Source: Streptomyces wedmorensis
GTDB taxonomy: Bacteria > Actinomycetota > Actinomycetes > Streptomycetales > Streptomycetaceae
Assembly (NCBI RefSeq): GCF_000716445.1
Contig: NZ_JNWK01000005.1
Location: 393,413 to 457,412 of the forward strand
DNA length: 64,000 bases
Direction: 5' to 3'
Part shown: piece by piece, positions 25,764-34,309 of the stretch
Layout: every line of letters starts with the position of its first letter
Numbering within the stretch: the first letter of the stretch is position 1
Program-made: the position numbers and the translations under genes
Notes under the pieces: model-generated
What the model was told of the DNA's origin: nothing
The model's input: only the letters and a program-made list of their open reading frames with translations
The model's database searches: none

Positions 25764-26354
25764 CGCCCGGTAGGGCACCCTGGCGATCTCCTCGATGCCG
25801 CCGAGGGTGCCCCACTCGTTCTTGCCGAGGCGGGAGAGCGGCCGCATCAGCGCCATCTCGGGGTGACCGTCGACGAGGACCGACTCGTCGACGGCCGCGT
25901 GGACGACGCGGCCGAAGACGACCGTCGAGTCGCCGATGCGCAGGGTGCTGTGGAGTTCGCATTCGAGCGCGACGGGCGACTGGGCGACGCGCGCCGGCTT
26001 CACTCGCAGGCTGGGCTCGCGTTCGACCCCGCACGCGTCGAACTCGCTCATGCCGCGCGGGAAGTCCGTCGCCGTCGCGTTGATCTGCTCGAAGAGGGCC
26101 TGGGGGGCGAGGTTCACGACGAACTCCCCTGTCTCCTCGACGTTGCGCAGCGAGTCCTTGCGGCCGACGGAGGTGAACTGCACGACCGGGGGGTTGACCG
26201 AGGCGATGGTGAAGAAGGAGTGCGGGGCGAGGTTGTCCGTGCCGTCGGCGGACGTCGTGGAGACCCAGGCGATGGGCCGGGGTACGACGGTGGCGGTGAG
26301 CAGCCGGTAGAAGGAGGGGCCGTCGCTCAGGTCGGGATCGATGTTCACGCGCAT
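25761..26354 (-). CDS. Flavin reductase family (FMN-binding split barrel) protein
   Basis: This 197-residue protein has the flavin-reductase-like fold. It shows RLLTATVVPRPIAWVSTTS, NLAPHSFFTIASVNPPVVQF and GEFVVNLAP, the usual FMN-contact blocks. It may supply reduced flavin to a monooxygenase or act as an oxidoreductase of unknown substrate. The ATG at 26354 gives MRVNIDPDLSDG. The stop codon lies in the last of three tandem repeats. Confidence 0.88.
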   Translation of the reverse strand: MRVNIDPDLSDGPSFYRLLTATVVPRPIAWVSTTSADGTDNLAPHSFFTIASVNPPVVQFTSVGRKDSLRNVEETGEFVVNLAPQALFEQINATATDFPRGMSEFDACGVEREPSLRVKPARVAQSPVALECELHSTLRIGDSTVVFGRVVHAAVDESVLVDGHPEMALMRPLSRLGKNEWGTLGGIEEIARVPYRA

Positions 26355-26435
26355 GTCGGACAGTATGACCGCGCTCCGGAACTCCCCCGGCGCACGCCCC
26401 TTGGCCCCGGACGCCCGCTGCCCGACACTGAACCG

Positions 26436-26882
26436 ATGACGCAGCGCGTGGACCTCGCGACCGTGATGGACCGACTCGCCGTCGACGACCTGGTCTCCGG
26501 GTACGCGGCGGCCGTGGACGACGCCGACTGGGCCGCCTACCGGGCGCTGTTCGGTCCGGGCGGCCGGGCCGACTACCGGGGGTCGGGCGGGATCGAGGGG
26601 CCGGTCGCCGAGGTGGCCGACTGGCTCGCCGAGACGATGACCCTGTTCCCCGTACGCCAACACCTCATCGTGAACCGGCGGGTCCTCTTCCGGGAACCGG
26701 GCGGCTACCCGCAGCCGGGCGACGAGGCGGACGTCCGCGCCGACTACGTCAACCCGATGCGCTTCGCCTCCGGCGAGGACTTCGTCTGCGGCGGGCGCTA
26801 CGCCTTCACGGCGCGGCGCACCGCCGACGGCTGGCGCCTCCACTCGGTCGTCGTCGACGAACGGTGGCGCCACCACCGCTGA
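26436..26882 (+). CDS. NTF2-like/SnoaL-like protein
   Basis: This 148-residue protein has the SnoaL/NTF2-like cone fold used by small hydratases, cyclases and ligand binders. MDRLAVDDLVSGYAAAVDDA and DWAAYRALFGPGGRADYRG match the family opening, HLIVNRRVLFRE follows, and the C-terminal strands end VVVDERWRHHR. The ATG at 26436 was chosen because the upstream frame is antisense to the flavin reductase. Substrate unknown. Confidence 0.85.
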   Translation: MTQRVDLATVMDRLAVDDLVSGYAAAVDDADWAAYRALFGPGGRADYRGSGGIEGPVAEVADWLAETMTLFPVRQHLIVNRRVLFREPGGYPQPGDEADVRADYVNPMRFASGEDFVCGGRYAFTARRTADGWRLHSVVVDERWRHHR

Positions 26883-27000
26883 CGTCCGGACGCCCGGACA
26901 CCCGGACGCCTGGACGCCCGGACACCCGGACGCCTGGACGCCTGGACGCCCTGACGCCCGGACGCCCTGACGCCCGGACGCCCTGGCGCCCTGGCGCACG
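26883..27000. repeat. Degenerate 9-bp tandem repeat array
   Basis: About a dozen imperfect copies of a 9-10 bp unit, GGACGCCYG and variants GGACACCCG, TGACGCCCG, TGGCGCCC, fill the gap between the NTF2-like gene and the lnt promoter. The array starts directly after the NTF2-like stop. It is a simple-sequence satellite with no CRISPR-like spacers. Confidence 0.75.
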
Positions 27001-27097
27001 ACGCCGGCGATCCACTGCTCGCGGGCCACGGGCCGCTCCGCGGAGGACCCTGGAGTGCCGGAGCGCGGACACTGGAGGAAGCGACGGGAGGCACGTC

Positions 27098-28720
27098 ATG
27101 TGTGGTCCGTTCGGGAGCCGCCGCGAAGGCCGGGCCGGGGGCGCGGGCCGGGGTGCGGGCCGCGACCGAGGAGGTGCCGAGGGCCTCGGCGGCGGCCCGA
27201 GCGCGCGCCGCGCCGCGGGCCGTTCCGTACTCGCCGTCGGCTGCGGCGCCCTGCCCGCGCTCGCCTTCCCCGCTCCCGGACTCTGGTGGTGGGCGTACCT
27301 GGCGCTCGTGCCGTGGCTGCTGCTGATCCGTACGGCACCGGGGGCCCGCCGCGCCGGTCTCGACGGCTGGTTCGGCGGCATCGGCTTCGTGCTGGCCCTG
27401 CACCACTGGCTGCTGCCGAGCCTGCACGTGTTCCTCCTGCCGGTCGCCGCGCTGCTCGGCCTGCTGTGGCTGCCCTGGGGGTGGCTCGTACGGGCGCTGC
27501 TCGGCAACACCCCGTCGGCGCTCCGGGCGGCCGCGGCGCTGCTCGCGGTGCCTTCGGGCTGGCTGCTGGTCGAGCTGGTCCGGTCCTGGGAGGGTCTCGG
27601 CGGACCGTGGGGGCTCCTCGGCGCGAGCCAGTGGCAGGTCCCGGCGGCGCTGCGGCTCGCCTCGGTCGGCGGGGTGTGGCTGGTGAGCCTCCTGGTGGTG
27701 GCCGTGAACACGGCCGTGGTCCTCCTGGTGGCGGCGCCCGGGCCGCGTTCCGTCGGGGTCGCGGGGCTCGCGGCCTGCGCCCTGGTGGCGGGGACGGCGT
27801 TCTGGGGCGTGCCGGTCCCGCGCGAGACCGGGACGGTACGGGTCGCCCTCGTACAGCCGGGGGTGTTCGGCGGATCCGACGGGCCCGAGCTGCGCCTCGC
27901 GCGGGCCGAGGTGCTCACCCGTTCCCTCGCGGGGCAGCCGCTCGACCTGGTCGTGTGGGGCGAGAGCGGCGTGGGCGCCGATCCGACGGGCGACCCGGTG
28001 CTCGCGGCCCGGCTCGCCGCGCTGTCGCGCGCGGTGGACGCGCCGCTCCTGGTGAACGTGGACGCACGGGGTGCCGACCGTCCCGGCATCCACAAGAGCG
28101 CCGTCCTGGTCGGCCCGGCGGGGCTCACCGGCGACCGCTACGACAAGATGCGGCTCGTCCCCTTCGGCGAATACCTCCCCGCACGCGGTCTCCTCGGCTG
28201 GGTGACGTCCGTCGGCCGCGCCGCCGACGAGGACCGGCGGCGCGGGACCGAGCCGGTGGTGATGTCCTTGCCGGCCCGGGACGCGGGCGCCGCCCGGCTC
28301 CGGGTCGGACCGCTGGTCTGCTTCGAGTCGGCCTTCCCGGACATGAGCCGCCGACTGGCCCGCGACGGCGCCGACCTCCTGGTCGTGCAGTCGGCGACCA
28401 GTACCTTCCAGGACAGCTGGGCGCCTGCCCAGCACGCCTCGCTCGCGGCCCTGCGGGCGGCCGAGACGGGTCGGCCCGTCGTCCACGCGACGCTCACCGG
28501 GATCAGTGCCGCGTACGGTCCCGACGGGCGCCGGATCGGCCCGGCGCTCGGCACCGAGGCGAGTGCCGTCGTCGTGCGCGAACTGCCGCTGTCGGGGACG
28601 ACGACGGCCTATGTCCGCTGGGGCGACTGGCCCTTGTACGGTGCGCTCGCGGTGGTCGGTGCGGTGTCCGCCGCCGGGGTCTCCGGCGTGTTCAGGACGC
28701 CTGGGCCAGGCTCTCGGTGA
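27098..28720 (+). CDS. lnt: Apolipoprotein N-acyltransferase
   Basis: This 540-residue membrane enzyme adds the third acyl chain to lipoproteins. A hydrophobic half (residues about 45-240) is followed by a carbon-nitrogen hydrolase domain. The triad residues are in LVVWGESGVG (Glu), YDKMRLVPFGEYLP (Lys) and LVCFESAFPD (Cys). The first 40 residues are Gly/Arg-rich. The ATG at 27098 has GGGAGG seven bases before it; the frame runs further upstream into the repeat array, which is not coding. Its last 29 bp overlap the convergent Gfo/Idh/MocA gene. Confidence 0.9.
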   Translation: MCGPFGSRREGRAGGAGRGAGRDRGGAEGLGGGPSARRAAGRSVLAVGCGALPALAFPAPGLWWWAYLALVPWLLLIRTAPGARRAGLDGWFGGIGFVLALHHWLLPSLHVFLLPVAALLGLLWLPWGWLVRALLGNTPSALRAAAALLAVPSGWLLVELVRSWEGLGGPWGLLGASQWQVPAALRLASVGGVWLVSLLVVAVNTAVVLLVAAPGPRSVGVAGLAACALVAGTAFWGVPVPRETGTVRVALVQPGVFGGSDGPELRLARAEVLTRSLAGQPLDLVVWGESGVGADPTGDPVLAARLAALSRAVDAPLLVNVDARGADRPGIHKSAVLVGPAGLTGDRYDKMRLVPFGEYLPARGLLGWVTSVGRAADEDRRRGTEPVVMSLPARDAGAARLRVGPLVCFESAFPDMSRRLARDGADLLVVQSATSTFQDSWAPAQHASLAALRAAETGRPVVHATLTGISAAYGPDGRRIGPALGTEASAVVVRELPLSGTTTAYVRWGDWPLYGALAVVGAVSAAGVSGVFRTPGPGSR

Positions 28721-29597
28721 CGACGCGCTCGCACAGTTCGTGGGTCAGCAGGGCGTCGCGGGCACTGAGCACCCGGCCTTCGCGCACGGCGTCGAGGAAG
28801 GCGAGGACGGCCTGCTCGATGCCGCGCTGACGGGCCACCGGGACCCAGTCGCCGCGTCGGCGCACGGTCGGCTGGCCCTTGTGGTCGACGACGTCGGCCA
28901 GGTTGAGGACCTGGCGCTTGGTGTCCTGGCCCGAGACCTCCAGGACCTCCTCGGTGGAGCCGTTCATCCGGTTCATCATGCCGATGGCGGTGAAGCCGTC
29001 CCCGGAGAGCTGGAGCACGACGTGGTGCAGGAGTCCGCCGCGCAGCCGGGCGCGCACGTCGACGTGCTCGATCTCGCCCGGGAGGAGGAAGCGCAGGGTG
29101 TCGACGACGTGGATGAAGTCGTCGAGGACGAAGGTGCGGGGGTCCTCGGGCAGCCCGATCCGGTTCTTCTGCATCACGATCAGGTCGCGCGGGTGGTCGA
29201 GGCACTGGGCGTAACTCGGGGCGAGGCGCCGGTTGAAGCCGACGGAGAGGGACACCGCGCGCTTCTCGGCAAGCTCCACGATCCGCTCGGAGTCGGCGTA
29301 CTCGTAGGCGAGCGGCTTGTCGACGTAGGTGGGGACGCCGGCGTCGATGAGCCGGGTGGCGATCTCGGCGTGGGCGGAGGTGGACGCGTGGACGAACGCC
29401 GCGTCGAGTCCGGTGGACAGCAGCGAGTCGAGGTCCCCGTGGCGCTGTCCGGCGGGCAGGTGCAGGGTGTCGGCCACCCGGTCCAGGGTCGCGCGGGTGC
29501 GGGTCTGGAGGTGGAGCTCGACGCCCGGCAGGGTGGAGAGGACGGGAAGGTAGGCCTTCTGCGCGATGTCGCCGAGTCCGATGCAGCCAACCTTCAC
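28692..29597 (-). CDS. Gfo/Idh/MocA family oxidoreductase
   Basis: This NAD(P)-dependent oxidoreductase of about 301 residues has the Rossmann start KVGCIGLGDIAQKAYLPVL, the EKP-type motif as YVDKPLAYEY (catalytic Lys) and VGFNRRLAPSY in the second domain. The usual substrates are sugars or inositols. The GTG at 29597 was chosen because AAGGGAGAT lies just upstream; the frame allows an 8-codon longer version from GTG 29621. Its 3' end overlaps lnt tail to tail. Confidence 0.88.
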   Translation of the reverse strand: MKVGCIGLGDIAQKAYLPVLSTLPGVELHLQTRTRATLDRVADTLHLPAGQRHGDLDSLLSTGLDAAFVHASTSAHAEIATRLIDAGVPTYVDKPLAYEYADSERIVELAEKRAVSLSVGFNRRLAPSYAQCLDHPRDLIVMQKNRIGLPEDPRTFVLDDFIHVVDTLRFLLPGEIEHVDVRARLRGGLLHHVVLQLSGDGFTAIGMMNRMNGSTEEVLEVSGQDTKRQVLNLADVVDHKGQPTVRRRGDWVPVARQRGIEQAVLAFLDAVREGRVLSARDALLTHELCERVVTESLAQAS

Positions 29598-29656
29598 GGG
29601 ATCTCCCTTGTCGTCGTTCACCGGTCCCGGCCGATCGGACGGGTCGTTCGCGCTGG

Positions 29657-31009
29657 TCAGCTTACGCGGGGGCGGTGCGCCTCCCCGGTGGACCGGCCCG
29701 CCTCGACAGGCGGGTGCCAGTCGCAGATGCCGTCGAAGCCGCGCAGGACGAGTCCGGGGCCGAAGCGGGAGACGCCGCTGACGAGGGCGGCGCGCAGGGC
29801 GACGGCGGGGCGGGCGGAGAGCATGGTGATCGCGCCCGTGCGGGCGGCCTTGCGGACGATGGCGCTGGTGCGCGGCAGCCGGTCGGCGGTGTACGCGGCG
29901 AGGGCGCGGCTCGGCAGGAAGTCGGGGGCGGCACCGGCGTGGTGGGCGAGGACGACGGCGTCCTCGACGGCCTGGTTCCCGCCCTGGCCGAGGCTCGGCA
30001 TCATCGCGTGCGCCGCGTCGCCGAGCAGGGCCACGCGTCCCCGGTGGAAGGCGGGCAGGGCGTCGGGCAGGTGGTGGACGTCGTGCCGCAGGATCCGGTC
30101 GGGGGCGACGTCGGCGAGGATCTCGGGGACGGGGTGGTGCCAGTCGCCGAAGAGGCGCAGGAGTTCGGCCCGCTCGTCGTCGGGCGCGTGGGCGCCGGCG
30201 GGTGCCACGGCCATGGCGTACGCGTAGACCCGGCCGTCCTTGAGGGGCTGACTGCCCCAGAGTCGGCCGGCGCCCCAGGTCTCGTGCGGGGCGAAGGCCC
30301 GTGCGGGGGCGGGGACGACGACGCGCCAGCTGGTGGCGCCGGAGTACCGGGGGCCGGGGTGGTCGGGGAAGAGCGTGCGGCGGGTCGCCGAGTGGATGCC
30401 GTCGGCGGCCAGGACGAGTTCGGCCTCGAGTTCGATCGCGGATCCGGTCGCGGGTGCGGTCGCGGATCCGGTCGCGGATCCGGTCGCGGGTGCGGCCCCA
30501 GGACCAGCCGCCGGTCCGGCCCCCGGACCGGCGGCGAGGCCGGCCTTGAGTTCGATCCCGCCCCCGGCCCCGGCGCCCGCGAGGGTGACGCGGGCGGGAC
30601 GGTGATCGTCCCCGGGGTCGGTGACGGTGGCGCGCACGCCGGTGCGGACGGCGCCCTCGGGCAGGGCAGAGGTGAGGATCTCGACGAGGGTGGCGCGGTG
30701 GAGGAGGACGAGCGGTCCGCCGAAGCGGTCGGCCGCCGCCCGGGAGTCGGTGCGGGCGAGCCAGCGGCCCCCGGGGGTGCGCATGCCGCCGTCGCCCTGC
30801 CAGGCGGAGAGCGTACGGACGCGGTCGCCGAGGCCGATGACGTCGAGGGCGCGCTGCGCGTTCGGGGCGAGGCCGATGCCGGCTCCGACGGGGGCGAGGT
30901 CGGCGGCGCGTTCGAGGACGGTGACCTGCCAGCCCCGCTGGTGCAGGGCGACGGCGGCGGTGAGGCCGCCGATGCCGGCTCCGACGACGACGGCGCGGCG
31001 CTGTTCCAT
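29657..31009 (-). CDS. FAD-dependent monooxygenase (PHBH-like)
   Basis: This 450-residue group A flavin monooxygenase has GAGIGGLTAAVALHQRGWQV at the N-terminus (FAD Rossmann motif), LVLAADGIHSATR (DG motif) and RVALLGDAAHAMMPSLGQGG (GD motif). An unusual Ala/Gly/Pro/Thr insert of about 40 residues sits in the middle (around residues 158-196) and is encoded partly by a 12-bp tandem repeat at 30437-30496. The gene is divergent from a TetR-type regulator with two perfect operators between them, so it is probably induced by its aromatic or polyketide-like substrate. Confidence 0.9.
   Translation of the reverse strand: MEQRRAVVVGAGIGGLTAAVALHQRGWQVTVLERAADLAPVGAGIGLAPNAQRALDVIGLGDRVRTLSAWQGDGGMRTPGGRWLARTDSRAAADRFGGPLVLLHRATLVEILTSALPEGAVRTGVRATVTDPGDDHRPARVTLAGAGAGGGIELKAGLAAGPGAGPAAGPGAAPATGSATGSATAPATGSAIELEAELVLAADGIHSATRRTLFPDHPGPRYSGATSWRVVVPAPARAFAPHETWGAGRLWGSQPLKDGRVYAYAMAVAPAGAHAPDDERAELLRLFGDWHHPVPEILADVAPDRILRHDVHHLPDALPAFHRGRVALLGDAAHAMMPSLGQGGNQAVEDAVVLAHHAGAAPDFLPSRALAAYTADRLPRTSAIVRKAARTGAITMLSARPAVALRAALVSGVSRFGPGLVLRGFDGICDWHPPVEAGRSTGEAHRPRVS
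30437..30496. repeat. In-frame 12-bp repeat array inside the FAD monooxygenase gene
   Basis: Five 12-base units, TCGCGGATCCGG (three copies) and TCGCGGGTGCGG (two copies), encode alternating TGSA and TAPA peptides on the minus strand. As the unit length is a multiple of three, copy-number change keeps the frame open. Confidence 0.8.
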
Positions 31010-31030
31010 GACTGCTCCCCGGATCAGGTG

Positions 31031-31078
31031 ACTACAGGTGTAGTGAGTCCGACCCCTTGACCGTACTACAGGTGTAGT
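31031..31078. promoter_or_regulatory. Two identical TetR-type operators
   Basis: The palindrome ACTACAGGTGTAGT occurs perfectly at 31031-31044 and again at 31065-31078, 34 bp apart, in the gap between the FAD monooxygenase and the divergent TetR gene. Two exact copies in a 100-bp gap strongly suggest binding sites of the adjacent regulator. Confidence 0.75.
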
Positions 31079-31111
31079 CGCCTTGGTGGCGGCCGGTAGT
31101 AGGTTGTCCCC

Positions 31112-31741
31112 ATGAGCCACGCCCCCGCCGGGACCCCCGCCCCGGAGTCCCCCGTCTCCCGCGCCGACCGGATCGGCGACGCCGCCCTCGCCCTCCTCGT
31201 CGAGCGGGGAATGCGCGGCCTGACCCACCGCGCCGTGGACGAGCAGGCGGGACTGCCGCAGGGCTCGACCTCCAACCACGCGCGCACCCGCCAGGCCCTC
31301 CTGGAGGCGGCCGTACGGCGCCAGGTCCAGCGGGAGTCGGAGGTCCTGACTCCGCACGAGATCCCGGGCCCGGACAGCGGGGAGGCGGCGCTCGTCGACG
31401 CGCTCGCCCTCGCCCTCCACCGCTATCTCACCGACCACCGCTCGCTGCTGGTCTCCCGGTACGAACTGGCCCTGGAGGCCACCCGCCGCCCCGAGCTGCG
31501 GACCTTCTTCGACACGGCCGGCTCGGCTTTCCACACCCCGCTGATCGCGATGATGACGGCGGCCGGCTCACCCGAACCCGAACGGCACGCGCTGTCACTG
31601 ATCGCCTGGTGCGAGGGGCTGATGTTCTCCTGCGCCGCGGGCTCCTTCCACGCGGCCGTGCCGAGCCGCGCGGAACTGCGCACCGGCTTCGCCGAGTTGC
31701 TCCACGGCATGCTCGGAAGCCGGGCCGCCGGAGAGGGCTGA
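31112..31741 (+). CDS. TetR/AcrR family regulator
   Basis: This 209-residue regulator has an N-terminal helix-turn-helix at residues about 15-60 (AALALLVERGMRGLTHRAVD, then LPQGSTSNHARTRQALLEAAV) and a helical ligand domain. It is divergent from the FAD monooxygenase and faces two perfect palindromes, so it most likely represses that gene and itself until a ligand binds. Confidence 0.9.
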   Translation: MSHAPAGTPAPESPVSRADRIGDAALALLVERGMRGLTHRAVDEQAGLPQGSTSNHARTRQALLEAAVRRQVQRESEVLTPHEIPGPDSGEAALVDALALALHRYLTDHRSLLVSRYELALEATRRPELRTFFDTAGSAFHTPLIAMMTAAGSPEPERHALSLIAWCEGLMFSCAAGSFHAAVPSRAELRTGFAELLHGMLGSRAAGEG

Positions 31742-31840
31742 CGACGGGGGCGCGAGGCGCCCGGCGCGCTCGGCCGGCGCGCTCCGGCCGTCCGGGAAGC
31801 GCCCTGGCGCGGTCCATGATCGTGAGGGACGATGCCGCGC

Positions 31841-32368
31841 ATGACCACCGAACGCACCGAGACCACCGTCCGCGTCGACCCGTCCACCACGTCGGGCGAG
31901 CGGGAGGCGCTGGAGCAGTGGCTCGACTTCCACCGCGTCACCCTCGCGCAGAAGTGCGAGGGGCTCGACGACACCCAGCTGCGCACCCCGTCCGCTCCGC
32001 CCTCGGACCTCAACCTGCTGGGCCTGGTCCGGCACATGGCCGAGGTCGAGCGCGGCTGGTTCCGCCGTGTCCTGGCCGGCGAGGACGCCCCTTGGATCTA
32101 CTCGACCCAGGAGGACTTCGACCGGGACATCCACGCCGCGGACGTGGACACCTACGAGGAGGCCTACGCCACCTGGCAGGGCGAGATCGCCCGCGCGCGC
32201 ACCCTGGCCGCCGACCGCCACCTCGACGACCTGGGCCTGGGCGAGCACCGCACCGGGGAGCGCTTCAACCTCCGCTGGATCTACCTGCACATGATCGAGG
32301 AGTACGCCCGCCACAACGGCCACGCGGACCTGATCCGTGAGCGCATCGACGGCGCGACCGGCGACTGA
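31841..32368 (+). CDS. DinB/DUF664 family protein
   Basis: This protein of about 175 residues belongs to the DinB/YfiT-like four-helix family, which in actinobacteria includes mycothiol-dependent transferases. The three metal-binding His can be placed as in the family: LVRHMAEVERGWF near residue 65, the central NLRWIYLHMIEEYARHNGHADL, and its terminal His pair. The ATG at 31841 has AGGGA eleven bases upstream; a second ATG at 31832 is too close to that site. Confidence 0.87.
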   Translation: MTTERTETTVRVDPSTTSGEREALEQWLDFHRVTLAQKCEGLDDTQLRTPSAPPSDLNLLGLVRHMAEVERGWFRRVLAGEDAPWIYSTQEDFDRDIHAADVDTYEEAYATWQGEIARARTLAADRHLDDLGLGEHRTGERFNLRWIYLHMIEEYARHNGHADLIRERIDGATGD

Positions 32369-32497
32369 CCGCCCGTCGGGGCACGGACGACGTCCACGGG
32401 TCCGCCGGTCAAGGCCGGGCCCGTGACGGCACCCGTGCGGGGCATTCCCCGCCGATAGGGGTACGAAGATCGCCACCGGGGCGCCAGAGTTGCGCGG

Positions 32498-32989
32498 GTG
32501 CATGGAACCCGAACCACAGCGAAGATCCTGGTCGGGGCGGCGGTGGCCGCTCTGGCCGGCTGCGTCTCGGTGGACGCGCCGCCCACGGCTCCCGTCCCCG
32601 CGCCCGCGGCCGAGACCGTGGCCCCCGCCCCGGAGGTGGCGCCGCAGATCGTCGAGGGCCCGGCCCTGGAGGCCCTCGAGGCGGCGCTCCCCGCTCCCCC
32701 GCCGTCCGCCGCGCCCCGCGCGACACCACCGCCCGACGAGCACCGGCGGGCGGTGGCTCCGCACCGGTCCGAGGCCCCGCGCCCCGACGCCGTACCTCCG
32801 AAGTGGGAGCATCCGCACCCGGCGGCCCGCCCGGAGCTGCCCGGACCGCCCGGACTGCCGGACCTGAGCGCGCTGCCGAAGGACCCGCGGGTCCCCCGCC
32901 CGGACGTCTGCGACCTGGGCGAGCGCTACGGGGGCTGGGACCGGAAGAGCGACCCGTCCAGGATCTGCCACGGCGCGTACGGCCGGTGA
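32498..32989 (+). CDS. Proline-rich lipoprotein
   Basis: This 163-residue protein has a lipoprotein signal peptide: a short basic start, a hydrophobic core ILVGAAVAALAG and lipobox LAGC with the acylated Cys near residue 22. The mature chain is very Pro/Ala-rich and ends with a compact conserved-looking tail of two Cys, DVCDLGERYGGWD and SRICHGAYGR, probably the functional or disulfide-bonded part. It starts at GTG 32498. Function unknown; attached to the outer face of the membrane. Confidence 0.82.
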   Translation: MHGTRTTAKILVGAAVAALAGCVSVDAPPTAPVPAPAAETVAPAPEVAPQIVEGPALEALEAALPAPPPSAAPRATPPPDEHRRAVAPHRSEAPRPDAVPPKWEHPHPAARPELPGPPGLPDLSALPKDPRVPRPDVCDLGERYGGWDRKSDPSRICHGAYGR

Positions 32990-32999
32990 GCCGCCCGCG

Positions 33000-33497
33000 T
33001 CAGTGGCCCCGGAGCCGCAGCTCCAGCCGCTCGATGGCGGCCCGCACCCCGTTCCCGTAGCCGTCGTCGTCCAGCGTCTCGGAGGCCGCGCGGGCCCGGT
33101 CCAGATGGACCCGTGCGGCGTCGGGGCGCTGGAGCTTGACGTAGTCGGCGGCGAGGTTGAGGTGGAGCGAGGGGTAGAGCGCCCGCAGCGCGACGGCCGA
33201 GCCGTGGGCGGCGAGCCGCTCCTCGGCGAGGCCCTCGGCCGCGCCGAGCGCCCGCAGGTCCCAGGCCAGTTCGGTGTCGGGGTCGTCCTGGGCGTCCGCC
33301 ATGTAGTGCGCGAGGGTGCACCGGTGGAGCGGGTCCCCGTCCGGGCCGATCTCCTGCCAGAGCAGCCCGAAGCGGTTCCTGGCCTCCTCCCGGTCGCCGC
33401 CGTGGAGCAGCATCAGTGCCTGCCCGATCCTGGTCATGACCCCGTCGTCGGACACCTGCTGCTGCTCGGTCACCGCGATCTCCACCCGTTCATCCAC
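33000..33497 (-). CDS. Hypothetical helical (TPR-like) protein
   Basis: This 165-residue protein is predicted to be largely helical, with TPR-like spacing in RIGQALMLLHGGDREEARNR, LHRCTLAHYMADAQDDPDTE and LHLNLAADYVKLQRPDAARV. No signal peptide or catalytic motif is seen. It is convergent with the lipoprotein gene at 32.5 kb. A protein-binding scaffold is a guess from composition only. Confidence 0.72.
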   Translation of the reverse strand: MDERVEIAVTEQQQVSDDGVMTRIGQALMLLHGGDREEARNRFGLLWQEIGPDGDPLHRCTLAHYMADAQDDPDTELAWDLRALGAAEGLAEERLAAHGSAVALRALYPSLHLNLAADYVKLQRPDAARVHLDRARAASETLDDDGYGNGVRAAIERLELRLRGH

Positions 33498-33543
33498 TGG
33501 GAGGGACGACGCTAGCCGCCCCCGGCCCGGATCGGGCCGAGGC

Positions 33544-34227
33544 TCAGCCGAGGTCGGGGATGCGCCAGTCGATCGGCTCGTGCCCCTGGGCCGCGACGGC
33601 CGCGTTGATCTGGGTGAAGGGCTGCGATCCGAAGAACTTCTTCGCGGACAGCGGAGAGGGGTGGGCGCCCTTCACCACCACGTGCCGCTCCTCGTCGATG
33701 AGCGGCAGCTTCTTCTGCGCGTAGTTGCCCCAGAGGACGAAGACGGCGGGGTCGGGCCGCGAGGCGACGGCGGTGATCACCGCGTCGGTGAACTTCTCCC
33801 ACCCCTTGCCCTTGTGCGAGTTCGCCTCGCCGGAGCGGACCGTCAGCACGGCGTTGAGCAGGAGGACGCCCTGCTCGGCCCACGGCATCAGGTAGCCGTT
33901 GTCCGGGATCGGGTGGCCGAGCTCGGCCTGGAGCTCCTTGTAGATGTTCCGCAGGGAGGGCGGGGTCTTCACGCCGGGCCGGACGGAGAAGCAGAGGCCG
34001 TGCCCCTGGCCCTCGCCGTGGTAGGGGTCCTGACCGAGGATCAGGACCTTCACCTTGTCGTACGGGGTGGCTTCGAGGGCCGCGAAGACCTCGTCCTTCG
34101 GCGGGAAGACCGGCCCGGCGGCGCGCTCCTCCTCGACGAACTCGGCGAGCTGGGCGAAGTACGGCTTCTGCAGCTCGTCGCCGAGAACACCCCGCCAGGA
34201 TTCGGGCAGCATGCTGGTGTCGGTCAC
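33544..34227 (-). CDS. ung: Uracil-DNA glycosylase
   Basis: This family 1 uracil-DNA glycosylase of about 227 residues removes uracil from DNA. VLILGQDPYHGEGQGHGLCF carries the catalytic Asp and water-activating loop, LLLNAVLTV follows, and KGAHPSPLSAKKFFG holds the conserved His of the minor-groove loop. The GTG at 34227 was chosen because GGAGG lies nine bases upstream; the open frame begins three codons earlier at a TTG immediately after that site. Confidence 0.95.
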   Translation of the reverse strand: MTDTSMLPESWRGVLGDELQKPYFAQLAEFVEEERAAGPVFPPKDEVFAALEATPYDKVKVLILGQDPYHGEGQGHGLCFSVRPGVKTPPSLRNIYKELQAELGHPIPDNGYLMPWAEQGVLLLNAVLTVRSGEANSHKGKGWEKFTDAVITAVASRPDPAVFVLWGNYAQKKLPLIDEERHVVVKGAHPSPLSAKKFFGSQPFTQINAAVAAQGHEPIDWRIPDLG

Positions 34228-34309
34228 GGTCAACAACCTCCGGTGGACGTTCCTGTTTCTCCGTCCGAGAACCTACCGGGGGCCACTGACAGCGGCCCCC
34301 GGCGGCCTT

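Noticed and set aside
26883..27000. Possible CRISPR array
   Set aside because: The units are only 9-10 bp, contiguous and degenerate, with no spacers and no cas genes nearby.
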